From NCBI GenBank assembly GCA_017432165.1, contig JAFRJS010000005.1, positions 1-49,645 on the forward strand: a stretch of 49,645 nt of DNA. The letters run 5' to 3'. Source of the DNA: Clostridia bacterium. Lineage in GTDB: Bacteria > Bacillota > Clostridia > Oscillospirales > Acutalibacteraceae. The notes below the pieces were generated by a model. That model made no database searches, had not been told where the DNA came from, and worked only from the letters and a program-made list of their open reading frames with translations. Below are positions 15,079 to 24,122 of the stretch, piece after piece; positions within the stretch are counted from its first letter, which is position 1, and the number at the start of each line of letters is the position of its first letter. Position numbers and translations under genes: made by a program.

Positions 15079-18000
15079 GTGATTAATTTAAAAAGTATGT
15101 ATAAAAATATTAAATACGGGATTTTAGTCAAAATATTTTTATTTTTGGCGCTTACGTTTTTGTCGGTTGGAACATATTTTTGTTTTGCGCCAAAAAATGA
15201 AGTAAGAGCAGACGACGACCAAGAATATTCATTTAAAATAGACTTTAAACGCGAGGACGATGGAGCCCCTGATTTATTTGCGGGAAGTATAAATATTGAT
15301 TACGTTATTTCTGAAGCGCAGACTATTGAAAATCCGGATTTAGCGTTAAACGACGATGGCTCTTACACTTTTAAAATTAAAAAAAGTGAAATTGGGAACG
15401 ATACTAGCGGCTATTTTAAATTTAAATTTGTAAAAGATAGCAGCTGCGACCTTTATGACCATATAGGTTCGGTTGAAGGTAATGGTACAAAAATAGATGA
15501 TGAAACTGTGCGCCTGAATGATGGTTGGGCGGATGATGAAGCCGTTCGGGAATTTACCATAAAATTTGCATATTCATCTAACATGAAATACACAAAAGCT
15601 AAAATAAGCGGTTCCGGTAGGGGTGCGTTTATGAACGGAGTTTCCACCGAAAGTGGTATATTTCGTGCATATGATTATGGCGGTGCAGGTGATAATGTTA
15701 ATTATTCAATAAAATCATTTAACAGAGATAAAGGTATAATAATTTGGGAATCAAAAGAATTAGCTTCTGGTCAATATTATAGGGCGTATGATTTTATGTA
15801 CGTTGGTAACAATATTTTTTGTAAAAGTAGATCTTGCTACCAAGGAAATTTTGCCATTAGTTTCAACTGGGATACTTATGGGTTTGATGGAGGATTTTCT
15901 TCCGGTGATGTGAACAAAATAAAAGCATCAAATTTATTTTTTATAAACTTGGAGTATAACTCAGATTTTGAAATTACATTACAAACTGATCCTTCTGGCG
16001 AAGATTACATGGGGGAGATAATTAACAATTATATATTGGCGCAGCAATTAGTACCTTCAGGTTACGGCGACTATATTTTTGATAACCAATATATAGAAAA
16101 TATTGAAGAAAATACTAAGTCGGTAAGTTTAAACACTAAAATGTTTGATACTGTCGGTTACAAGAAAATTTCTTTCCCAGTTCAAGAAGGCGTAACAATA
16201 TCAAATGTTACAGGGCCAAATGTAGGAAACCAATATTATGATGACTATGGCTGGTATGTATTTGAAATACATGGTCGTCCCGGTGACAGTGGCACATATA
16301 CTATTTTTACAGATACAAAAAAATGCGATATTACTTTACAAGGGCCAAAAGATGAAAGTGGAAGCACGATTGAAAATCAAAAATTAGGAACGCTTGCCAA
16401 TAAGGCTGAGTTATTCGTTAACGGCAATAAAAGAACAGAAATGTCAATAAATGAAAATGATGAAGATGCTGCTTTCCCTCAATTTAAAGTTGCTTCTGAT
16501 TTTGGCGAACACGATACCGATACCATAACTATTAAATTAACGGCTTGTGTAGGTATGAAAATAGTAGGTGTTTATAACGGCGAAGAAATTATTGCGGATG
16601 AAAGCGGATGGAACGACAATGAAAAAACCTATACATTTACAATAAAAGGTTACCCCGGTGAAACGGTTGCTTATACAATAGTCGGTGAGTTTTTGGAGTA
16701 TCCGCTTACTTTTAAAGGATTAAATGATTCCGGATATATTATAGATGATGATAATAGATTTAATGTATATAAAGAAGGCGAAGATCCCCAAAGTGATTCC
16801 AAGCAGGTTAATATAAACCTTAAAAGCCCTACTAATGTTATAGTTGAATTAGATAATAAATATTCTCAGTCAGATATATATTTAGCCCCTTATGGAAATT
16901 TTTGCTATAATAGCATTGATTATAAAGTTCGGTTTAATAATGGCGATGAAGTTATTGAAGCGCCTTTAACTTATATTCCAATTTCTCATTATAATTATTA
17001 CTATATATATTTGGGAGATGACCAATATCTTTATAGTGATATTGAATATGTATATAGTTTCAAAATTAATGATGTTGACCATTATCTTGTAAAAATTAAA
17101 AGAAATGATAAGATTTATGTTTTCCAAATTATGGATCGTCAAGATATGAATAATACTTATTTTAGAGATGAAATTACAACTTATGAAAACACACAAGTGT
17201 TTCCTTATTTATATAAAGGTGACTATATAGAATACTCTAAAGAAGCTCGAGAAGGCGGCAAAATAGTATATAATTTTAATCTTTTAAATCCTGATTTCAA
17301 TCCTGAGGAAGATTATTTTGTTGTTATGAATATAACGGTGAATCATTATGATGTTACGGTAAAGTGCGATGAATCGTTATCAGAAATTGCTAATGATTTA
17401 CATTTAAAATACAACGGCCATACCTATGATTTTACTGAAAGTTCTTTGGTAATAGAAGATGTTAGCGCAGAAGCTGAGTCTACGGCTTTTGAAATCACAT
17501 CAACTCTGGGTAAAGAGTTAGCACAAAGCTATGTTACATGGTTTTCAGAAGTTGAATCAAGTAAGGCGGTAAACTCAAATGATGTTGAAATTATTAATAA
17601 GGAAGGTTCTAAAATTACGCTAGGGGTTATACCTCATGATTGTGAAATTCTGTTAAATGCTCCACCTTTGATAAACACAAAAATAAATTTTGAAGTTGAA
17701 ACAAAATATAGCGATTTGCTTAAAGTGTACAAAGCCAGTTATAACAGCAGTTATACAAAGGGTAGCTCGCTTGATTGGAATAACTACACAGGAAAGAAAA
17801 AGGTAATTGACGATATACAGACGTCACATTTAAAAGATATGAAATTTTATTACTGGATAACTACCCCCGATAATGAGTTTATTAGTGAGGAGGAAAATAA
17901 AAATACACTTAAAAATTTAAATTTAGAAAAAATTACTCAGGGGGAAAACTATCAAATTAATAAGATTACATCCGGCTCAGACGGTGAACCTTATCAGGAA

Positions 18001-20751
18001 GAAAGCACAGGTAAATATTATATACTTGTGGAGGTCTTAATTTTAAAAGGTAATGTGCCGAGTGATGGCTTTTCTATTAAAATGAGCCATATTGATTACC
18101 CTGCCAGAAAGGCAAGATTTATAAGTGAGCAGGATATGGCCCTATTTATGCCTATTTCTGGTTGGATAAATCTTGAAAGTCCTTCTTCTTTTAATAAAAT
18201 TAGCGAGGAAGAATCCGAAGGCCCATTTGAATTTAACACAGATTTGGCTTTTAAAGTTGAGCCGAGCACAAATTATGAAATATATAACATTGAGGAAAAT
18301 CTTGTGATTACCACAGAGGCCGGAAACTCGGTTGATATTTACAATTCGCAAGAGTATACCAACGATGAAGGAAAATCATGCTATGAAATTACCCTTTCAG
18401 ACGTAAAATCTAATATTAAGGTAGAAGCTAAGTTTGACCCGCTTCACAAAACTATTAATTTTAATAATGTTGAGGGTTTAATCTATTATGAAGCTACAAA
18501 TGAGGGCCCGAGTACCAATAAAGCCCATGGTAAATATACGGTTAAAACAGGCGATAATTTCTATTTTGCCGTAAAAGCCGAGCAAGGATATAATCTAGAA
18601 ACAGCCACGATATCAGGAGGCATTGAGCAGATAGGCCAAGGTGCGGATTATAAGCTTTATAGAATAAAGGAAAGTGGCAGTGATAAAGAAGGAATTTACA
18701 GTGATCACACAATTTCCGGTTCAATTGTTAAGCTTAAGTATAATGTAAACTTTGAGGGATTTAGTGATTCGGAAACGCCTGATTCTCCCGGTGCACAAAA
18801 GCCAGTTACTTATAAAAAGGACGGAGCCGAGATTCCGGGGAATAAATTAGAAGTGGAATATGGAGACAATGTATCATTTACTGTTGAAATAAGCCCTAAA
18901 TATAATAAATCTAATTTTAAAATAAAAGAATATAATACAGATAGCGAAGGAAATATAGCTCCTGGTGACGAAGGAACTGAAATCAATTTGGTGGGCGGAA
19001 AATATTCTGTTGTTAATATTACATCCCATAAAGTGATAAAAGTAGAAGGCATAGCGGTAAACTCATATAATATTAATCTTGTAAAGAGCGATGCCATTAT
19101 GTTTTTATACAAAACAGAAACGGGATTTGAAGAAAAAAGCGGAGTACAATCTGTTAAGTATGATGAATCTGCAATTTTTAAAGTGGAAGCAAGAACTGGG
19201 TATGCAATTACAGACGAGATGAAAGTGTTTTCAATTTCTGAAAGTGGGGTAAGAACAGAAATTAAGCCCGGGTCAGATGGTACCTACTCTATTTCTGGCA
19301 TAAAAGAAGACTATGAAATTAGAATAGAAGATGTTGAAAACATAATGTTTAAAGTGGAGCTTACTCTAACGGATGGCGTAACGTATCTTAATGAAGGTGG
19401 GGCTGTTATAAGCGGAACATCTAAAGTTAAATACGGAAACAATTTTGAATTTAGCGTGGCCATTGATGACGCTTACGACGATTCGATTGCCGGAATGTAT
19501 ATTATTGTAAATGATGGAAAAAGCCGCAATTTAAGCGCACAAAAATTAGCAACCGGAAGATATATTATTTCGAATATTACAGAAGATGTTGTAATTAAAG
19601 TGGGTAATATTCGCAAAAACTCTTATACTGTTACTTTAACAAAAGTAGAGGGAATGGATTATTATAATTCGTCGAAAAAGGTTATAAACGGGGATAATAG
19701 CGTAAATCACGGGGATTCGCTAAGCTTTAAAGTTGGACTTCACTCTGCATATGATGGTTCCGGTGTAAAGGTTATGCTTGGAAATGAAGAATTAAAACCA
19801 AACGATTCGGGCTTTTACACTGTGCCAAAAGTAATAGAAAACAAAACAGTTACGGTTTTGGGAGTGGAAGAAAACGAAGAATCAAAAGTTGTTAACACAA
19901 TAAACAATTTGCCGTCTAATGTGTCTAATCTTACAGACGTGGATGCCGTTATAGCAGCTACAAAAGATTATGAAAAGCTTTCTGATGATCAAAAACAAAA
20001 AGTTTCTAATATAGATGTTCTTAGAAGATTGCAAGAACAAGTTAAGGAGTTTCATCATGTAAGCAACGATGTTAGAATTAGTGGTGTGGATTGGCGTATT
20101 AAGTTAATAGCTGTGCCGATTTCATTCGATAAAGAAGCTTGCACAAGAATATATAAAAAATTAAATTCCGAGTATATTATTTCGCTTTACGATGTTTATC
20201 TTTGGGATACCATTAATGATGTAAAATATACTTTGCCGGAAGGACAAGAAGCAACGATTACTCTTCCAAAACCGGATTTAACTTATTTTGAAAAGCCAAC
20301 AGGTATTCACGAAAAAGACGGCGGTAAAATAAGCTTTTTAACGCTGAGCATAGGTTCTGAAACCGTACGATTTACAACTGATTCATTTAGCCCAATGGGT
20401 ATTATAGCAAACAGGTCGTCTACTCCGGGAAGGTCTTCGCTTCTTGATGCGGCGGATGCAAATGTTGGATTGATAAGAGATTATGCGTTGTCAACTTTTG
20501 GTAGCGGAAATTCGGGGGACAAAGGCGATTCGTATTCCGATATTAATATAAATGACGGAAGTGATTCAACCAATTTAGACGGAACAACAGGTAATATAAA
20601 CGAAAAATTCAAAAGCAGAAATAATCCGGTAACTGCACAAGGAAGTGCGGTGCGCCTTGCTTTGGTTTTGATGCTGTTGATTTTGCTGGCCATAATAATT
20701 ATAATAATTATAGAAAGTATAAAAAGACGTAAAAAAGAAAAGAACAATTAA
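15079..20751 (+). CDS. Giant membrane-anchored surface protein with repeated beta domains
   Basis: This protein of about 1890 residues has a signal peptide (cleaved near residue 45, before DDDQEYSF) and a C-terminal anchor: one hydrophobic helix (about 30 residues before the end) and a basic tail ESIKRRKKEKNN. No LPXTG sorting motif is seen, so it should be held by the membrane helix. The body is rich in Asn, Asp, Ser, Tyr and beta strands. The last third holds about four tandem modules of 85-100 residues, recognisable by VKYGNNFEFSV/VEYGDNVSFTV and a closing YxIxNITxxxVIKV. A helical KDYEKLSDDQKQKV segment and a domain closing with FTTDSFSPMGI precede the anchor. The start is uncertain: GTG 15079 has GGTGGCGG upstream; ATG 15064 and ATG 15097 are alternatives. 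Adhesion is inferred. Confidence 0.85.
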   Translation: MINLKSMYKNIKYGILVKIFLFLALTFLSVGTYFCFAPKNEVRADDDQEYSFKIDFKREDDGAPDLFAGSINIDYVISEAQTIENPDLALNDDGSYTFKIKKSEIGNDTSGYFKFKFVKDSSCDLYDHIGSVEGNGTKIDDETVRLNDGWADDEAVREFTIKFAYSSNMKYTKAKISGSGRGAFMNGVSTESGIFRAYDYGGAGDNVNYSIKSFNRDKGIIIWESKELASGQYYRAYDFMYVGNNIFCKSRSCYQGNFAISFNWDTYGFDGGFSSGDVNKIKASNLFFINLEYNSDFEITLQTDPSGEDYMGEIINNYILAQQLVPSGYGDYIFDNQYIENIEENTKSVSLNTKMFDTVGYKKISFPVQEGVTISNVTGPNVGNQYYDDYGWYVFEIHGRPGDSGTYTIFTDTKKCDITLQGPKDESGSTIENQKLGTLANKAELFVNGNKRTEMSINENDEDAAFPQFKVASDFGEHDTDTITIKLTACVGMKIVGVYNGEEIIADESGWNDNEKTYTFTIKGYPGETVAYTIVGEFLEYPLTFKGLNDSGYIIDDDNRFNVYKEGEDPQSDSKQVNINLKSPTNVIVELDNKYSQSDIYLAPYGNFCYNSIDYKVRFNNGDEVIEAPLTYIPISHYNYYYIYLGDDQYLYSDIEYVYSFKINDVDHYLVKIKRNDKIYVFQIMDRQDMNNTYFRDEITTYENTQVFPYLYKGDYIEYSKEAREGGKIVYNFNLLNPDFNPEEDYFVVMNITVNHYDVTVKCDESLSEIANDLHLKYNGHTYDFTESSLVIEDVSAEAESTAFEITSTLGKELAQSYVTWFSEVESSKAVNSNDVEIINKEGSKITLGVIPHDCEILLNAPPLINTKINFEVETKYSDLLKVYKASYNSSYTKGSSLDWNNYTGKKKVIDDIQTSHLKDMKFYYWITTPDNEFISEEENKNTLKNLNLEKITQGENYQINKITSGSDGEPYQEESTGKYYILVEVLILKGNVPSDGFSIKMSHIDYPARKARFISEQDMALFMPISGWINLESPSSFNKISEEESEGPFEFNTDLAFKVEPSTNYEIYNIEENLVITTEAGNSVDIYNSQEYTNDEGKSCYEITLSDVKSNIKVEAKFDPLHKTINFNNVEGLIYYEATNEGPSTNKAHGKYTVKTGDNFYFAVKAEQGYNLETATISGGIEQIGQGADYKLYRIKESGSDKEGIYSDHTISGSIVKLKYNVNFEGFSDSETPDSPGAQKPVTYKKDGAEIPGNKLEVEYGDNVSFTVEISPKYNKSNFKIKEYNTDSEGNIAPGDEGTEINLVGGKYSVVNITSHKVIKVEGIAVNSYNINLVKSDAIMFLYKTETGFEEKSGVQSVKYDESAIFKVEARTGYAITDEMKVFSISESGVRTEIKPGSDGTYSISGIKEDYEIRIEDVENIMFKVELTLTDGVTYLNEGGAVISGTSKVKYGNNFEFSVAIDDAYDDSIAGMYIIVNDGKSRNLSAQKLATGRYIISNITEDVVIKVGNIRKNSYTVTLTKVEGMDYYNSSKKVINGDNSVNHGDSLSFKVGLHSAYDGSGVKVMLGNEELKPNDSGFYTVPKVIENKTVTVLGVEENEESKVVNTINNLPSNVSNLTDVDAVIAATKDYEKLSDDQKQKVSNIDVLRRLQEQVKEFHHVSNDVRISGVDWRIKLIAVPISFDKEACTRIYKKLNSEYIISLYDVYLWDTINDVKYTLPEGQEATITLPKPDLTYFEKPTGIHEKDGGKISFLTLSIGSETVRFTTDSFSPMGIIANRSSTPGRSSLLDAADANVGLIRDYALSTFGSGNSGDKGDSYSDININDGSDSTNLDGTTGNINEKFKSRNNPVTAQGSAVRLALVLMLLILLAIIIIIIIESIKRRKKEKNN

Positions 20752-20784
20752 AACTTAGAAAGAAGGCATAAGTGGGGTGATTTT

Positions 20785-21159
20785 TTGATAACAGAAATAA
20801 TAAAAAAACTAAGGATTTCATGTAATTATACCCAAAAACAAGTGGCGGACATGCTGGGGGTAGACCGTTCTACGTATGCCTATTATGAATCCGGGAGAAT
20901 AAAACCGGACATAGATACAATTATGAAGCTTTCAACCATATTTAACGTTCATTACACTCAAATACTGGAAAGCGAAACGCAGGAGCAGTTTAGTGATTTT
21001 AAATCTTATTTAAATTCAAAGTCAAGGCCTGTGAACCTTAGCAATCAAGAAATAGAGCTTCTTACAATATTTAGAATGCTACCCGACAAAGCAAAAAGTG
21101 AAATAATGGATTCTGTGTCTCAAAAAATCAACAAGAAAACCATAAAATTTGAAAAATAA
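20785..21159 (+). CDS. XRE-family transcriptional regulator
   Basis: This 124-residue protein has an N-terminal Cro/C1-type helix-turn-helix (residues 5-60): LRISCNYTQKQVADMLGV, then DRSTYAYYESGRIKPDIDTIMKLSTIFNV. The C-terminal half is helical (IELLTIFRMLPDKAKSEIMDSV) and may dimerise or sense a signal. It starts with TTG at 20785, with GTGGGGTGA upstream. It lies 33 bases after the surface-protein gene with no terminator between, so it is probably co-transcribed and may regulate that gene. This link is inference. Confidence 0.9.
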   Translation: MITEIIKKLRISCNYTQKQVADMLGVDRSTYAYYESGRIKPDIDTIMKLSTIFNVHYTQILESETQEQFSDFKSYLNSKSRPVNLSNQEIELLTIFRMLPDKAKSEIMDSVSQKINKKTIKFEK

Positions 21160-21160
21160 G

Positions 21161-21196
21161 AAAAAGCCTCGGCCGTTAATTGACCGAGGCTTTTAA
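21161..21196. terminator. Bidirectional terminator between the regulator and sigG
   Basis: AAAAGCCTCGG and CCGAGGCTTTT form a stem with A and T tracts on both sides, serving the convergent XRE and sigG genes. Confidence 0.85.
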
Positions 21197-21198
21197 AT

Positions 21199-21969
21199 TT
21201 ATTTATATTTAATTTTGTCGATGGCGTTTTTTTCAAGCCTAGAAACTTGCGCTTGGCTGATTCCAATAATTTTTGCAACTTCGTTTTGCGTTTTCCCTTT
21301 TAAAAATCTTAGCCGGAGAATGCTTTTTTCTCGGCTACCTAATTTTTTAATTGCTTCTTTCATGCATATTTCGTCAATCCAGTTTAAATCTTCGTTGTTG
21401 TCGCCAATTTGGTCAATTATATATACTTTGTCGCCGTTTTTGTCGGTAAAGGCAGGTTCGCTGAGGGAAAGTGGATCGACCACGGCTTCCATAGACATAA
21501 CAATGCTTTCTTTTGGGACCCCAAGCTTTTCGGAAATCTCGGTTATGGTCGGTTCGCGGTTTTTTGTTTTTATAAAGTTTTCTTTTAGCTGCATGGTTTT
21601 ATAGGCAAGGTCTTTTAGTGACCTGCTAACCCTTATGGAATTGTTATCGCGCAGGTATCTTCTTATTTCACCAATAATCATTGGCACGGCGTAGGTGGAA
21701 AATTTTACGTTTTGAGAAATATCAAAATTGTCGATGGATTTAATAAGTCCGATGCACCCAATTTGAAATAAATCGTCAGACATTTCCCCACGTCCGCTGA
21801 ATCTTTGAATAATGCTTAGTACAAGCCGTAAATTTCCGTTTATTAATTTTTCTCGCGCATTTTTGTCGCCCTTTTTTGTAAGTTTTAGTAAATTTATTTT
21901 TTCGGATTCCGTCAGAATTTTTAATTCGGCTGTGTTTATTCCGCAGATTTTAACTTTGTTGTATTGCAT
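21199..21969 (-). CDS. sigG: RNA polymerase sporulation sigma factor SigG
   Basis: This 256-residue sigma-70 family protein is close to the forespore-specific sigma-G. It starts MQYNKVKICGINTAEL, a SigG hallmark. Region 2 has NGNLRLVLSIIQRF, DDLFQIGCIGLIKSIDNFD and FSTYAVPMIIGEIRRYLRD. Region 3 follows with IRVSRSLKDLAYK, and region 4.2 ends with the helix-turn-helix TQNEVAKIIGISQAQVSRLEK. An upstream in-frame ATG at 22017 is less likely: ATG 21969 has AGGTGAA seven bases before it and matches the normal N-terminus. In many relatives sigG follows spoIIGA-sigE; here it stands alone, divergent from dacF. It implies endospore formation or recent descent from spore formers. Confidence 0.96.
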   Translation of the reverse strand: MQYNKVKICGINTAELKILTESEKINLLKLTKKGDKNAREKLINGNLRLVLSIIQRFSGRGEMSDDLFQIGCIGLIKSIDNFDISQNVKFSTYAVPMIIGEIRRYLRDNNSIRVSRSLKDLAYKTMQLKENFIKTKNREPTITEISEKLGVPKESIVMSMEAVVDPLSLSEPAFTDKNGDKVYIIDQIGDNNEDLNWIDEICMKEAIKKLGSREKSILRLRFLKGKTQNEVAKIIGISQAQVSRLEKNAIDKIKYK

Positions 21970-22112
21970 TATTTCACCTGCCCTATCCATAAATTTCCAT
22001 GATGATATTATTTGCAAAAAAAATTAAATTAATTCATAGTATTTAAATTAAGTTGGAAATTTAGCGTTTTGTTTTGCATATGTTTTTATATAAAACAAAA
22101 ATAGGGGTGAAC

Positions 22113-22154
22113 ATGGCAGATAAAATAAACCATTCTGCTTTTTTAGATGAATAA
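22113..22154 (+). CDS. 13-codon leader ORF overlapping the dacF start
   Basis: ATG 22113 opens a 13-codon frame (MADKINHSAFLDE) with a good ribosome site, AGGGGTG, eight bases upstream. Its stop overlaps the start of dacF (ATGAATAA, eight shared bases). No ribosome site lies directly before ATG 22147, so dacF is probably translated by coupling from this mini-ORF. The peptide itself looks like nothing known. An alternative is that it only serves to deliver ribosomes. Confidence 0.5.
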   Translation: MADKINHSAFLDE

Positions 22155-23295
22155 ATTTAAAAAAATATTTTTAGTTTTTATTTTGTTTGCAGCTCTTTTA
22201 AATTTTTCTGTGATTTTTTCGGGTGCACTTGATATTTCCGCACAGTCCGGAATTTTAATTTGTGCCGATTCAGGGAGTGTTATTTGGAGCAAAAACGAAA
22301 CGGAACCACTGCCAATGGCGAGTACTACAAAGATAATGACGTCGCTGCTAGCTCTTGAACATATGGAAGCATGCGGAAATAAAGAAATAGAAATTACAGA
22401 AGAAATGGTGAGGGTAGAAGGCACTTCCATGGGGCTTAGAGCAGGAAATATAGTAAACTTGGAAGCCTTGGTGCAGGGAATGCTTCTTTGTTCAGGGAAC
22501 GATGCCGCAAATGCTGCCGCAATAGCTGTTGGCGGGGATGTGAATAATTTTATAGATTTAATGAATGAAAAAGCCAAGATGATAGGCATGGAGAACACAA
22601 AGTTTTCCACGCCTTCCGGGCTTGACAAAGATAATCACCACTCAACGGCAAAAGACATGGCAATTTTGGGTGCTTACGCTATGGAAAACGAAAATTTTCT
22701 AAAAATTACATCTCAAAAAAGCATGCCGGTTAAATTTTTAAGTCCAAATAAAACAGTGCGGCTGAAAAATCACAATAAACTTTTGCGGCTTTATGACGGC
22801 TGCATAGGAGTAAAAACGGGTTTTACAAAATTGGCGGGAAGGTGCCTGGTTTCTTGTGCGGAAAAAAACGGTGTAAGGCTTATTTGTGTAACTTTAAATG
22901 CGCCAAACGATTGGGATGATCACATGAGTCTTTATAATTTTGGATTTGAAAATACAGTTTTAAAAAAATTTTGCGATGTAGGCTTTAAAATTTCGGTTCC
23001 TTTAAAAAATAGTTCGGAGGGGAATTTGGAGTGCGAGTGCAATTCGGAATTTTCTGCTGTTTTTAAAAAGGGGGATGAACTAAAAATAACAAGGCAGGTG
23101 GAAATTCCCGATGTTTTGGAACTTCCCATTGAAAGAGGACAAATTTTGGGGAAAGTGGTATACTATTTAGATGGAAAGATTGTAGGAAAAAATGATATAT
23201 TATCATCAAGAGAAGTGAAAAAAATCAAAGTTAAAAAGTATGGTTTTTTCTATGGAATTGCTGATTTTTTCAGAAAACTTCTTGGCGGTAAATAA
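22147..23295 (+). CDS. dacF: D-alanyl-D-alanine carboxypeptidase (DacF/DacB type)
   Basis: This 382-residue penicillin-binding protein of the S11 family trims the terminal D-Ala of peptidoglycan stem peptides outside the membrane. It has a signal peptide (1-27) and the three active-site motifs: SxxK in MASTTKIM (Ser59, Lys62), SxN in CSGNDA (Ser116, Asn118), and KTG in GVKTGFTK (223-225). A C-terminal PBP5-like beta domain follows, then a basic amphipathic end. Its position divergent to sigG favours the sporulation-type DacF, though the exact paralogue is uncertain. The next gene starts 18 bases downstream. Confidence 0.9.
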   Translation: MNKFKKIFLVFILFAALLNFSVIFSGALDISAQSGILICADSGSVIWSKNETEPLPMASTTKIMTSLLALEHMEACGNKEIEITEEMVRVEGTSMGLRAGNIVNLEALVQGMLLCSGNDAANAAAIAVGGDVNNFIDLMNEKAKMIGMENTKFSTPSGLDKDNHHSTAKDMAILGAYAMENENFLKITSQKSMPVKFLSPNKTVRLKNHNKLLRLYDGCIGVKTGFTKLAGRCLVSCAEKNGVRLICVTLNAPNDWDDHMSLYNFGFENTVLKKFCDVGFKISVPLKNSSEGNLECECNSEFSAVFKKGDELKITRQVEIPDVLELPIERGQILGKVVYYLDGKIVGKNDILSSREVKKIKVKKYGFFYGIADFFRKLLGGK

Positions 23296-23313
23296 AGCTA
23301 TAAAGGAGAAAAA

Positions 23314-24036
23314 ATGGACGTAAATAAAAAAGTTGTTTTGCAAAAATATATTTCACTTTGCGGGTTTGGTTCAAGGAGAAAAGCAGAGGAGCTTATAAAA
23401 TCGGGCAGAGTAAAAATAAATGGCAAAGTGGCGGAGCTTGGCATGAGGGCGAATTTTGCCAATGATGAAGTTTTTGTGGACGGCAAAAAAATAGAACTCA
23501 AAGAGAATAAAAATTATTATATAATGCTTTATAAACCCAGGGGATATGTAACGACGATGAATGACGAAAAAGGCAGAAAATGTGTTGCGGATTTGGTAAA
23601 AGATATCCCCGGCAGAGTTTACCCCGTTGGTAGGCTGGATAAAGATTCCGAAGGGCTTTTAATAATGACAAATGACGGCGATTTTGCCAATAATCTTATA
23701 CACCCGTCAAAAAATATCTGGAAAAAATATAGGGTTACAGTGCGCCCGGGAATTAACGAGGAGCAGCTTACAAAACTTTGCGTAGGGATAGAAATAGATT
23801 CGGGGAAAACTGCACCGGCTCAGGTAAATGTTGTAACCGAGGAAAAGGAAAGAGCTGTTTTAGAAATTTTCATACAAGAGGGCAAAAATAGGCAAATCAG
23901 AAAAATGTGTGAAGCCGTGGGCTTAGAGGTCGCACGCTTAAAACGTGTGGCAATAGGTACGCTTAAGCTTGGTATGCTTAAGCCCGGCAAGTGGAGAGAT
24001 TTAACCGAAAGCGAATTAAGATCGATTCAAAAATAA
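23314..24036 (+). CDS. rluB: Pseudouridine synthase, RluB/RsuA family
   Basis: This 240-residue protein has an N-terminal S4 RNA-binding domain (LQKYISLCGFGSRRKAEELI, then SGRVKINGKV) and an RsuA/RluB catalytic domain with the signature VGRLDKDSEGLLIMTNDG, in which Asp109 is the catalytic residue. GKNRQIRKMCEAVG completes the family pattern. It modifies uridine in large (or small) subunit rRNA; the Firmicutes homologue is usually named RluB. AAAGGAG precedes ATG 23314. A dacF-rluB neighbourhood is familiar in Clostridia. Confidence 0.93.
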   Translation: MDVNKKVVLQKYISLCGFGSRRKAEELIKSGRVKINGKVAELGMRANFANDEVFVDGKKIELKENKNYYIMLYKPRGYVTTMNDEKGRKCVADLVKDIPGRVYPVGRLDKDSEGLLIMTNDGDFANNLIHPSKNIWKKYRVTVRPGINEEQLTKLCVGIEIDSGKTAPAQVNVVTEEKERAVLEIFIQEGKNRQIRKMCEAVGLEVARLKRVAIGTLKLGMLKPGKWRDLTESELRSIQK

Positions 24037-24062
24037 TTTATATTTTTTATACAAATTGAGCA

Positions 24063-24091
24063 TTGACTTTCTGTTTTTTGTGCTGTAAAAT
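24063..24091 (+). promoter_or_regulatory. Promoter of the orphan helical-protein gene
   Basis: TTGACT (24063-24068) and TAAAAT (24086-24091) are 17 bases apart. They overlap an earlier in-frame ATG at 24063, which supports the later start at 24123. Confidence 0.7.
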
Positions 24092-24122
24092 AGCTACAAT
24101 TAATTCAGAAAGGATGATTTTA

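Noticed and set aside
22076..22103. A forespore (SigF/SigG) promoter before dacF
   Set aside because: GCATA and CAAAAATA with 15 bases between are only loosely similar to the consensus and cannot be supported in AT-rich DNA.
22137..22149. Programmed frameshift joining the mini-ORF to dacF at a T run
   Set aside because: The dacF product already starts with a complete signal peptide at its own ATG, so coupling is the simpler reading.
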